A stretch of DNA of 21,886 nt from Baffinella frigidus (Eukaryota; Cryptophyceae; Cryptomonadales; Baffinellaceae), in assembly GCA_026770585.1 (NCBI GenBank), contig MU646444.1, forward strand, positions 584,622-606,507, in the 5' to 3' direction. The position numbers and the translations under genes are program-made. The notes under the pieces were generated by a model. The model worked only from the letters and a program-made list of their open reading frames with translations. It was not told where the DNA came from and made no database searches. Within the stretch, counting starts at the first letter, position 1. Each line of letters begins with the position of its first letter. Shown piece after piece: positions 14,888 through 21,584 of the stretch.

Positions 14888-15132
14888 TACCTCGCTCATA
14901 AGAAAGCGCACCCCCCTAGGACCCTACAGTGCATGTAGGCCTATGCCTAGGGCCCTGTGGTGGTCCTAGGAAGGGGGCGGTTTCTTATCCCTTAAGTGAC
15001 CAGTAGGCTCATACGCCCTACCGTAGGGCCCTAGGACCTACCTAGGGCTTCCACGGGCGATTATTCACCCGTTGGTCACTTAAGGGATAAGCGATAGGGG
15101 GGGGGCGGTTTCTTGTGAGCGAGGTACCCCTG
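14888..15132. mobile_element. GGGGTACCTCGCTCATAA-family element (copy 6) containing a nested TATCCCTTAAGTG element
   Basis: Left arm TACCTCGCTCATAAGAAAG, right arm CTTGTGAGCGAGGTACCCCTG, about 245 bp instead of 120 bp. The excess is a complete TATCCCTTAAGTGACC element (14986-15089) in the right arm. GGGGGCGGTTTCTT of the host appears both before and after the insert, so host sequence was duplicated as well. Confidence 0.85.
14986..15089. mobile_element. TATCCCTTAAGTG-family fold-back element (copy 2, nested)
   Basis: TATCCCTTAAGTGACC to GGTCACTTAAGGGATA. The internal palindrome ACGGGCGATTATTCACCCGT lies by the right end, so the copy is inverted relative to copy 1. Confidence 0.9.
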
Positions 15133-15228
15133 TACCGCACGCCGGCGTCAGGAGCCGGTAGCACAGATAACTTTACAAATGCGGCTCGCCACCTGCGGCG
15201 ACAGCCCGAGGCTCGCCACCTGAGGCTA

Positions 15229-15345
15229 CAGGGGTACCTCGCCCATAAGAAACTGCCACCCCCCTAGGAGCACCGTAAGACCCTAGGCATAGGCCTACTG
15301 TAGGGTCCTAGGGGGTGGCTGTTTCTTGTGATCGAGGTACCCCTG
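15229..15345. mobile_element. GGGGTACCTCGCTCATAA-family fold-back element (copy 7)
   Basis: CAGGGGTACCTCGCCCATAA to TTGTGATCGAGGTACCCCTG, around CCTAGGCATAGGCCTACTGT. About 117 bp. Confidence 0.9.
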
Positions 15346-15356
15346 TACAGTCCGAG

Positions 15357-15780
15357 GCTTGAGGGGCCACGGGCGCCAGGAGCGAGAGGTGAGGAATCGG
15401 GCGAGGAGCAGAAGCAGGCCACCCCACGCCTGTTAGGGGGGGTTAGGGTTTAGGTTTCAGGGGTTAAGGTTGCAGAGGTTGGTGTCGAGGGCTTAGGGCT
15501 TGGGGCGTAGAGTTTGGCGCCAGGGGATAGAGGTGGGGCAGGCGCGAGGAGCTGGAACAGGCCTCCCCACGCCTGATGGGTTTAGGGTTTAGGTTGCAGG
15601 GATTTAGGGTAATCCCTTAAGTGCCCAGTAGGCGCATACGCCCTACGGTAGGGCCCTAGGACCTGCCTAGGACCTCCCTTCAGTGGCCAGTAGGCTCATA
15701 CGCCCTACGGTAGGGCCCTAGGACCTGCCTAGGACCTCTTGGCTTTAGGTTTCGCCCCACGCCTGTTGAGAGGCCCTTCG
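15357..15780. repeat. GAGGAGC..CAGGCC copies, TTTAGGG tract and partial fold-back units
   Basis: CCACGGGCGCCAGGAGCGAG at 15368 also occurs at 14412. GAGGAGCAGAAGCAGG at 15402 also occurs in the last phosphatase exon (12145); a related block starts at 15545. TTTAGGG-like units follow both. 15611-15740 holds two tandem half copies of the TATCCCTTAAGTG element (CATACGCCCTACGGTAGGGC twice). Confidence 0.65.
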
Positions 15781-15807
15781 TCAAAAAGTGGGAGAGATGA
15801 TTATTAC

Positions 15808-15912
15808 TATCCCTTAAGTGCCCATGCCGCCAAATTTGGCGGCCAAGAGGTCCTAGGCAGGTCCTAGGGCCCTACCGTAGGGCGTATGAGCCTACTGGTC
15901 ACTTACGGGATA
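15808..15912. mobile_element. TATCCCTTAAGTG-family fold-back element (copy 3)
   Basis: TATCCCTTAAGTGCCC to GGTCACTTACGGGATA, with internal palindrome GCCGCCAAATTTGGCGGC at 15826-15843. Confidence 0.9.
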
Positions 15913-15966
15913 GCGGAGTGCCCACTCGAGGCCAGAAAAGGTAGTATTTTTAAACCGGGCTTCCTT

Positions 15967-16070
15967 TATCCCTTAAGTGACCATAGGGTGGATATTCACC
16001 CTAACTCGCCCTAGGCAGGTCCTAGGACCCTACCGTAGGGTGTATGAGCCTATTGACCACTTGAGGGATA
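15967..16070. mobile_element. TATCCCTTAAGTG-family fold-back element (copy 4)
   Basis: TATCCCTTAAGTGACC to GACCACTTGAGGGATA, with internal palindrome TAGGGTGGATATTCACCCTA near 15984. Confidence 0.9.
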
Positions 16071-16110
16071 AGTGGGGCGATGTGTAGTAATTTTCTGACA
16101 AATGGCCTGT

Positions 16111-16154
16111 TTTGGTCACGTAGCTGCTTGATATTGAGCAGCTACGTGACCAAA
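16111..16154. repeat. Perfect 18-bp stem, 8-nt loop hairpin
   Basis: TTTGGTCACGTAGCTGCT pairs exactly with AGCAGCTACGTGACCAAA around TGATATTG. A GTGTAGTAATTTTC motif lies 30 bases upstream. Confidence 0.9.
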
Positions 16155-16217
16155 CCCGAAGTTGACTGGTAAAAAGTCAACAACCCCAGTTTTAAAGTAG
16201 TCCCATCTGAAGCCTCG

Positions 16218-16332
16218 AGTGGGTAGAGAAGTTGGCCGCCAAAATATTGAAAAATTGGTAAAAATTGACGGTTTTGTACCAGAGGGGTGTGTAGAGAAGT
16301 TGGCAACTGAAATAATGAAAGATTGGTAAATG
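16218..16332. repeat. Direct repeat of 44 bp, 69-bp period
   Basis: GTAGAGAAGTTGGC, AAATA(T)TGAAA and ATTGGTAAA occur at 16222-16262 and 16291-16330. The spacer has ATTGACGGTTTTGTACC, the TGTACC element. Minus-strand open frames here have no recognisable domain. Confidence 0.75.
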
Positions 16333-16461
16333 TGAACCAAGCGGTCTTCATCGCTATTTAGCTCCTTTCCTAATTAGACACATCTTCGGCGGGGGTGCAT
16401 AAATGGCGGTAATTAATTTTCAAACCTTGAGCATTACTACCAAAGAGAGAGAACATGCGTG

Positions 16462-16559
16462 TATCCCTCAAGTGACGAGTGGCACTCCTACCTGGGCCTT
16501 TAGGTACGGGCCTACGGCCTTCTGGGGGTCAATTATGACCCTCCTGCCACTTATGGGAT
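16462..16559. mobile_element. TATCCCTTAAGTG-family fold-back element (copy 5, diverged)
   Basis: TATCCCTCAAGTGACG to GCCACTTATGGGAT, internal palindrome GGGTCAATTATGACCC by the right end. The core has diverged to CCTTTAGGTACGGGCCTACG. Confidence 0.8.
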
Positions 16560-16597
16560 GGAGGCCCCTCTCTAGCTCCTGACGCTGGTCCGCGCTA

Positions 16598-16715
16598 CAG
16601 GGGTACCTCGCTCATAAGAAACCGCCAATCCCTAGGACCCTACAGTGGGGCTACGCCTAGGGCCCTACGGGGGTCCTAGGGGGGGAGGCGGTTTCTTATG
16701 AGCGAGGTACCCCTG
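16598..16715. mobile_element. GGGGTACCTCGCTCATAA-family fold-back element (copy 8)
   Basis: CAGGGGTACCTCGCTCATAA to TTATGAGCGAGGTACCCCTG, core with CCTAGGACCCTACAGTGGGG. Nearly perfect arms. Confidence 0.92.
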
Positions 16716-16884
16716 CAGTCCTCTCTGCTGACTTACCAAACAGTGGGCTTCCAAGGAAATTTCGACCGAAAATCCGGTCGAAATGTCGGTTAATAAGATG
16801 TCTTTGTACCGAGAAATTCTTAATCAGTACCGCGAAAATAAATGGACCGAATTGCAAAGCCCGCGGTGCGGGCGGGTGGTAGAC

Positions 16885-17215
16885 TTGTAGCTCTGCCTCA
16901 CTCGGATTGACTCAGTACTCTCAAGTTGACATTCTGGGTTTCTGGTACAAATCCGTCAACTTCGGAGCGAAAAAGGACCCGGGCGCACCAAATCGGCGAG
17001 CCCAAATAGACTGAGACAGAGCTAGAGGACACCTAGGGGAGAGCCATGAGCGGGGGCGTGCGTGGATAGTCTAGGGTTTTAGGGGTTTGGGCTCGCCGAT
17101 TCGGCGAGCCCAAATAGCCTGAGACAGAGCTAGGACGTCTGGGTCCCTCGTTGTCAGGCTTGAAGGAAGAAGAAGAAGAAGAAGAAGAAGAAGTAGAAGT
17201 TGCCTATGTGGCAGT
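16885..17215. repeat. Inverted TGTACC/GAGCTAGG element, perfect GCTCGCCGA hairpin, GAA microsatellite
   Basis: TAGCTCTGCCTCACTCGGAT, then AAGTTGACATTCTGGG..GGTACAAATCCGTCAACTT, is an inverted relative of 8174-8265. ATCGGCGAGCCCAAATAG.CTGAGACAGAGCTAG occurs twice (16992-17023, 17099-17133). TTTGGGCTCGCCGA (17086-17099) is the exact complement of 17101-17114. A GAA run lies at 17166-17192. No gene. Confidence 0.75.
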
Positions 17216-17256
17216 GACCAAACTCTCAACGACGAAATAAATCGTATCACGGGGAT

Positions 17257-17386
17257 TCATCCGGGAACAAGTATTTCCTTTCAAAAGCTGGCAATGAAAA
17301 TTACTACACAATCGCTTCGGACGTGACCCGGTGTGTAGTAATTTTCATTGCCAGCTTTTCAAAGAAAACTACTCGTTCCCGGATTA
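17257..17386. mobile_element. 130-bp terminal-inverted-repeat element, TSD GGAT
   Basis: Ends TCATCCGGGAACAAGTA and TACTCGTTCCCGGATTA; inner arms AAAAGCTGGCAATGAAAATT and complement, then TACTACACA/TGTGTAGTA. GGAT flanks both sides (17253-17256, 17387-17390). No coding capacity. Core shared with 11364-11498 and remnants at 8328-8385. Confidence 0.85.
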
Positions 17387-17389
17387 GGA

Positions 17390-17640
17390 TGGGCGCCAAC
17401 CGCCGCGAGCAGGGGGGCAAAACGGCTCCAACGCCCACGGCAAAAATCCGAGACATACTATGAGGGGGGCGGGATGGGCACCGCTGCGAGCGCCGCAGCC
17501 CCCCCGCGCCCCGCGCCCCGCCGCCGCGCCTCCGCCCACCCGCCGCCTCCTCCTCCCCGCGCCACCCGCGCAACGGCCCCCGCGAGCCCCCTCCCCCACC
17601 TGCTTCCGAGCATGGGTCTTAAGCACTCGTAAATCTGCCG
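17390..17640. other. GC-rich Pro/Ala stretch, possible coding exon
   Basis: Open in several frames on both strands, as expected for very GC-rich DNA, so coding cannot be decided from frame length. A + frame gives a Pro/Ala/Arg-rich peptide with no recognisable domain. It may be a disordered N-terminal exon of a gene continuing to 19020, or only compositional. Confidence 0.25.
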
Positions 17641-17842
17641 GTGGTTGAAATCATCGAATCATCTGCCGTTGTTTCGAATCATCAAATCTGCCGGTGTTTC
17701 GAATCATCAAATCTTAAGAGCGCTGCGCACCGAGACAAAAGTCGAGATTGGGACGTCTCAAAGCAAAAGTGGAACCTCTGTTAACTTAAGAAGTAACAGT
17801 GGATGTTTCGAATCATCATCGAATCGTGTTTCGAATCATCGG
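17640..17842. repeat. GTTTCGAATCATC short tandem/dispersed repeat
   Basis: GTTTCGAATCATC occurs at least four times and AATC(A)TGCCG(G/T) three times in about 200 bases. No gene. Confidence 0.8.
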
Positions 17843-17884
17843 CGCCAGGACGCAGCGTCGACCGCACCGTAGGTTTTATGATCT

Positions 17885-18040
17885 GCTTTCAGGGTATAGC
17901 TTTCAGGGTGCAGGGTTCAGGGTGGGGTGGTGGTGGGGGGGGTGCTATGCGCAAGACTGAGGTGGTAGACGGGCAGGTTTAGGGTTTGTGGTTGAGCTTT
18001 CAGGGTTTAGCGTTCAGGGTGCAGGGCATGTCTAACCTCT
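17885..18040 (-). repeat. TTCAGGG/TTTAGGG telomere-variant tract
   Basis: CTTTCAGGGT and GTTTAGGGTTT units on the + strand with a G run near 17925-17945. Confidence 0.8.
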
Positions 18041-18079
18041 ACGCCCTCAAATCAATTCGCGGCGTTTACATAAATAGGG

Positions 18080-18230
18080 TAATGGACCAAAAATGGGGCA
18101 GTTAGGCCTACGGGATTGCCTAGGGACCTCCTACTGTAGGCCAGAATCCTACCGACTTTTTGGCCATAGGAGCCCTACGGCCTACGGTAGGCAATTTCGC
18201 AGGCCTGACTACCCCAGTTTTGGTCCATTA
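18080..18230. mobile_element. TAATGGACC fold-back element, 151 bp
   Basis: Left TAATGGACCAAAAATGGGGC pairs with right ACCCCAGTTTTGGTCCATTA, plus AGTTAGGCCT with AGGCCTGACT. The core has CCTAGGGACC, CTACTGTAGG and CCTACGGTAGG. If the ends are ATGGACC/GGTCCAT, a TA target duplication is possible, but it cannot be separated from the arms. Confidence 0.8.
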
Positions 18231-18231
18231 T

Positions 18232-18540
18232 CCAACGAACATGGATCGGAACGCTCACCAGCCCGCGCACCCAGAGAGCCACACCGCAAGCAGCACCCGC
18301 GCCCACCCCCCCGCCACCCCCCCGCCCCCCCCCGCCCCCCCGGGGAGCAGCCGCGCGTCGGTTGGTAACGAGGAGGCGGGGGTCTCGCCGCGCCCCAGCG
18401 CCCGGTCGCCCGGCGGGGCGCGCTCCGATGCCGCCCCCGCGGTTCTCTTGTTCGCAGCTGGTGTGTCCTTGTCCAGGTGTAGGGCGGGGCCCCGCTGGGA
18501 GCGCGCCGTAGCGGGCGCGCGGTCCCATCCTGCACCCGCC
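18232..18540. other. GC-rich Pro-rich stretch, possible exon
   Basis: C-rich with (P)n coding potential on the + strand and overlapping open frames on both strands. No domain or convincing splice pair recognised. Confidence 0.2.
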
Positions 18541-18845
18541 CGGGTTTGGGGTTTAGGGGTTAGAGTTTAGGGTTTAGGGTTTAGGGTTTAGATTTTGGGG
18601 GGGGTTGGGGTTTGGGGGTTGAGGTTTTGGGGGTTTAGGGTTTGGGGTTTGGAGTTGAGGGTTTAGGGTTTAGGGTTTAGGGTTTATGGTCTGGAGTCTA
18701 GGGTTAAGGGTTTAGGGTTTAGGGAGTAGGGTTTAGGGTTTAGGGTTTAGGGCTTCGGGTTTCGGGTTTCGGGTTTCGGGTTCAGGGTTTAGGGTCCGGA
18801 GTGTAGGCGTTATGTTTTAGGGTGTAGGGTTTAGGGTTCCGGGTT
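18541..18845 (-). repeat. TTTAGGG interstitial telomere-like tract
   Basis: TTTAGGG with TTGGGG, TTTCGGG and variants on the + strand, running to the putative exon at 18848. Confidence 0.95.
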
Positions 18846-18847
18846 TA

Positions 18848-19020
18848 CCCGCCCCAAGAGAGACGCGGCCGCCCGCGTCGCCCCCGTCGGCGCTGCCCGC
18901 GCCCCCGGCGCTGCTCCGCGGGAGAGGGGGGCGCGGGCACCGCTTGAGCGCCGTGGGGAACGCGGCTTTGACGGGGGAGGCGGTTGTGAAGGCGGCGAGC
19001 GCTCCTGTTGGTGCTGGGGG
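18848..19020 (+). CDS. Putative Pro/Ala-rich exon of an unidentified gene
   Basis: Open on the + strand from the end of a TTTAGGG tract to a strong donor, GTGAGT at 19021. The C-terminal part reads LSAVGNAALTGEAVVKAASA then PVGAGG. No domain recognised, and no clean acceptor was fixed. Its 3' edge (AAGGCGGYGAGSGCTCCTGT) is repeated downstream with its flank, as around the phosphatase exons, which is the main support for coding. Minus-strand open frames overlap it. Confidence 0.3.
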
Positions 19021-19277
19021 GGTGAGTACCTGGGCATAGGACTGACGCCCCACCTGGACATAGGACTGCCGCCCCAGTTCCTAGGCATAGGACTAGAGAT
19101 AGGACGAAGGCGGTGAGGGCGCCAGTCCTATGCCTGGTGTGTCAGTGCCTAGGCATAGGACTGACGCCCCATATCTTTACATAGGACTAGAAATAGGACG
19201 AAGGCGGTGAGGGCTCCTGTTGGTGGTGGGGTGCCAGTACCTAGACATAGGACTGCCGCCCCAGTACCTAGGCATAG
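19021..19277 (+). repeat. Tandem repeat of the putative exon edge and GGCATAGGACTG units
   Basis: CCTAGGCATAGGACTG(A/C)CGCCCCA is repeated five times; GGACGAAGGCGGTGAGGGC occurs at about 19102 and 19196, the second continuing TCCTGTTGGTGGTGGGGTG as at the exon end. A further diverged copy starts at about 19442. Confidence 0.8.
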
Positions 19278-19281
19278 GACT

Positions 19282-19431
19282 TTATCTCAGACAAGGGATT
19301 CTAAAATTCGTTTGCTTAAGTCAATTCCAGTACAAATTCGTCAACGTATTCTTTTCTCTACGCATAAGTTGACGTGCTTGAAGGGGGATTGACTTGAGAA
19401 AACGAATTTTAGCATCCCTTTTCTGAGATAA
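19282..19431. mobile_element. 150-bp terminal-inverted-repeat element, TSD GACT
   Basis: TTATCTCAGACAAGGGATTC to the complement ending TTTTCTGAGATAA, flanked by GACT (19278-19281, 19432-19435). Same inner sequence as 11796-11948 (AAGTCAATTCC, TCTACGCATAAGTTGACG), but the outer arms differ while still pairing. Confidence 0.88.
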
Positions 19432-19449
19432 GACTAGGCATAGGAAGAA

Positions 19450-19885
19450 GGCGGCGAGGGCTCCGCTCGGTTCATTTGTACCATGAGATTTGAAACGGTG
19501 TGTTCTAAAACATTTTTAAGACCTTTATAACCTTGTTGAAGTCTGAAATCTTGAAATCCCGAAGTCGAAAACAAGTCCTACCGGAATAGCTCTATCAGCA
19601 GATTGCTGATAAAGTGATAGGTTGATTTGCTGGTATAACAAAACAACCCTGCCTGTTGTTGGTGAGGCCCACCAGCAACCCGTACCAGCTTATAAGCGGG
19701 TCGGGTACTGTACTAATTTTCAGCCAAATCAAGGATATCTCCTTAAATTTCCCCGTGAGCAATTACCAGGTCCCTAGGGCCTCCTACTGTAGGGTCGTAC
19801 GAATCAATCAAAAAAAGAATTTCATTCCCGGATTCTTGCAAAGATCCGGTAAAATCTGCTACGGGTTGGTGGGGCGTCAGTAGTC
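19450..19885. other. No gene recognised; small hairpins
   Basis: Mostly unique, AT-richer sequence. Contains a hairpin TATCAGCA/TGCTGATA (19593-19611) and a CCTAGGGCCTCCTACTGTAGGG motif (19773-19794) like the fold-back cores. Open frames lack domains. Confidence 0.5.
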
Positions 19886-19939
19886 TTGATCGCGAGGGCG
19901 AGCGCCCTCTTGATCCGAGAGGCAGGGGGGGGCAGCATG

Positions 19940-19995
19940 ACTGCTCGCGGAGAGAAAAAGAGGGAGAGAGGGAGAGAGGGAGGGCGGGAGAGAGG

Positions 19996-20027
<32 letters not shown>

Positions 20028-20028
20028 A
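19940..20028. repeat. GA-rich microsatellite
   Basis: GAGA/GGGA purine tract, becoming a pure GA run at about 20000-20027. Minus-strand Ser/Leu-rich open frames are its translation. Confidence 0.95.
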
Positions 20029-20175
20029 CCTCCGATGCGGTCGCGCCGTTCTTGCTGCTCCGTGCGTCGCGCGGGTTGCTTTGCGGGCTGGGAAGGGGCG
20101 TGCGGGTGGTCCTGTGCCCATTCCTGCCAGGGACAGGGAGGGTCAGATCTGGTTGTGTGGCGAGGCACCAGCAAA

Positions 20176-20228
20176 GTTTGTTGGTCGAGTGGGAGCGGGA
20201 TAGAACCGCTCCCACTCGACCAACAAAC
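20176..20228. repeat. Perfect 23-bp stem, 7-nt loop hairpin
   Basis: GTTTGTTGGTCGAGTGGGAG+CGG is exactly complementary to 20206-20228, loop GATAGAA. No flanking duplication seen. Confidence 0.95.
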
Positions 20229-20380
20229 TATTAGTGTGTCTTGAGAGGCGAGCCGGCGAGAAACGTGTTTTGTTTCGGGTGCGGTGCGGGATGGTTGAGC
20301 CGTGCAGAAAATTTGCATGCTGCTACTCTTCCAGGCCCACACATCCCCCGTTGACACCGCGAGAACTCTCCAATGAAACT

Positions 20381-20857
20381 TCACGCAACCGGGCGGCCTG
20401 GCTTGTCCAAGGAGGCCACCTCGTGTCCGAGGCCGATCGACGACCGCCCCCTCGAATAGCCCGCGCTGCCGGACCGCTCCCGCTCCCTCGTCGGCGGCGT
20501 CCCCGCTGTGCCGTAGCTCACGCCGCCCACACTGACGTTGGGCGACCCCGTGCGTGCCCCCCGCCAGCGATCCCGTCCCGGAGACGCCTTTCCCGCGGGC
20601 ATGGGTGGGTTTAGGTTGAAATCCGAAGCAAAAGGCGCAGGAGAAGGGGAGCGAGCAGAGGTGGAGTAGCGCGGCTTAGCGACGGCCTCGTTGTGGGCGT
20701 CGCGCGGCGGCATGGACCAGAGCTTGCGACCCTCCGCCATCTTTTTGGCGGGTTGCCTTCCGAAAATGGCTCCAAGATTTTTGAATGCCTCCCGTCCGGG
20801 GATTTTCAAGCTCTGGCGTTGGAGCCATTGGATCGCCTTCAAATTATTCCCGCTCAC
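20381..20857 (-). CDS. Possible minus-strand ORF, Ser/Pro/Arg-rich, unidentified
   Basis: 158 codons open on the minus strand, ending in a basic, Ser/Gly-rich low-complexity tail with no recognised domain. The + strand is also open across much of it, so GC bias alone could explain it. It would be divergent from the gene at 20985. An inverted pair AATGGCTCC/GGAGCCATT (20765-20828) lies inside, suggesting repeat DNA. Low confidence. Confidence 0.2.
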   Translation of the reverse strand: MSGNNLKAIQWLQRQSLKIPGREAFKNLGAIFGRQPAKKMAEGRKLWSMPPRDAHNEAVAKPRYSTSARSPSPAPFASDFNLNPPMPAGKASPGRDRWRGARTGSPNVSVGGVSYGTAGTPPTRERERSGSAGYSRGRSSIGLGHEVASLDKPGRPVA

Positions 20858-20984
20858 TTACTCTGGGCGGGGAGAAGCCTTCTCTCCTGGACAGGACGGA
20901 CAGGACGGGGTCCTGCTGTTCGTGCTGCAGCGCAAGGGCAGCGCAAGGCCTGTCTGAGGACGACGAACTGCGGCCAACGAAAAA

Positions 20985-21377
20985 ATGCGGCGCAAGGAGA
21001 CGCCGTCACTCGGGAAAAGGCAGGCTGCCGGCGGTGCGGCTGGGGCGAGCCAGGGCAGTGCGTCGGGTGCCGGTGGCGGCGCAGCCAGCCAGGGCAGTGC
21101 GTCGGATGCTGGCGGCGCAGCCAGCCAGGGCAGCGCGTCTGCGGCTGGTGGGCCGCTCGCACCGCATGGCAGAGAGTTCACTGCGATCGTCAAGTACATT
21201 ATCCCCTTGCCAAAGGGGCACAAGAAGCTGTACGTGGACCATGTGAAAGTCACGAAGGGGAAGAAGCCGCGGGGGCTCGACGACAGCTGGGAGCTGCCGG
21301 TGGAGCTGGTCGGGAAGTGGGCGCGCGTGTGCGACTTCGCGGCGCGGGGGGACAAGATCGTGTTCAAGTCGTTCCAG
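20985..21377 (+). CDS. Probable first coding exon of an unidentified protein
   Basis: ATG at 20985 starts 131 codons up to a likely donor (TTCCAG/GTGCGG at 21377/21378); reading on, the frame stays open to 21449, but the last part enters a fold-back element. Residues about 12-63 are Ala/Gly/Ser-rich with three copies of SQGSAS(G/D/A)AGG. Residues about 67-131 are non-repetitive and look globular: REFTAIVKYIIPLPKGHKKL, then YVDHVKVTKGKKPRGLDDSW, ELPVELVGKWARVCDFAARG and DKIVFKSFQ. The third-position GC preference and the sharp end at a splice-like site support coding. I do not recognise the family. Confidence 0.5.
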
Positions 21378-21403
21378 GTGCGGGCCAGGCTGCGGACGAG
21401 ACT

Positions 21404-21573
21404 CATAGGGAAACTCCTGGAAAGTTCGATAGTTTCCCTACGGATTTAGGTAGGACCTACCTACCGTAGGTCGTAGGGCTCCTAGGACCAAAATATCCTA
21501 GGATGTTGGCCTACGATAGGAGGTTCTAGGCGATGCCGTAGGAGAAACTACCGAACTTTCCAAGAGTTTTTAC
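21404..21573. mobile_element. 170-bp fold-back element, probable TSD GACT
   Basis: AAACTCCTGGAAAGTTCGAT and AGTTTCCCTACGG pair with CCGTAGGAGAAACT and ACCGAACTTTCCAAGAGTTT. The core has TAGGACCTACCTACCGTAGG and two CCTAGGA units. GACT at 21400-21403 and 21574-21577 fits a 4-bp duplication, though the outermost bases pair poorly. Confidence 0.75.
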
Positions 21574-21584
21574 GACTAAGACCT

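Noticed and set aside
15402-15436. Further copy of the last phosphatase exon (GAGGAGCAGAAGCAGG)
   Set aside because: Only 16 bases match; the continuation differs, so homology is not established.
19743-20384. 213-codon minus-strand frame
   Set aside because: It crosses the GA microsatellite (Ser/Leu runs) and the perfect hairpin; no domain.
20693-21469. 258-codon + strand frame
   Set aside because: It overlaps the 20985 exon in another frame, with Cys/Gly/Arg-rich composition typical of GC-rich shadow frames.
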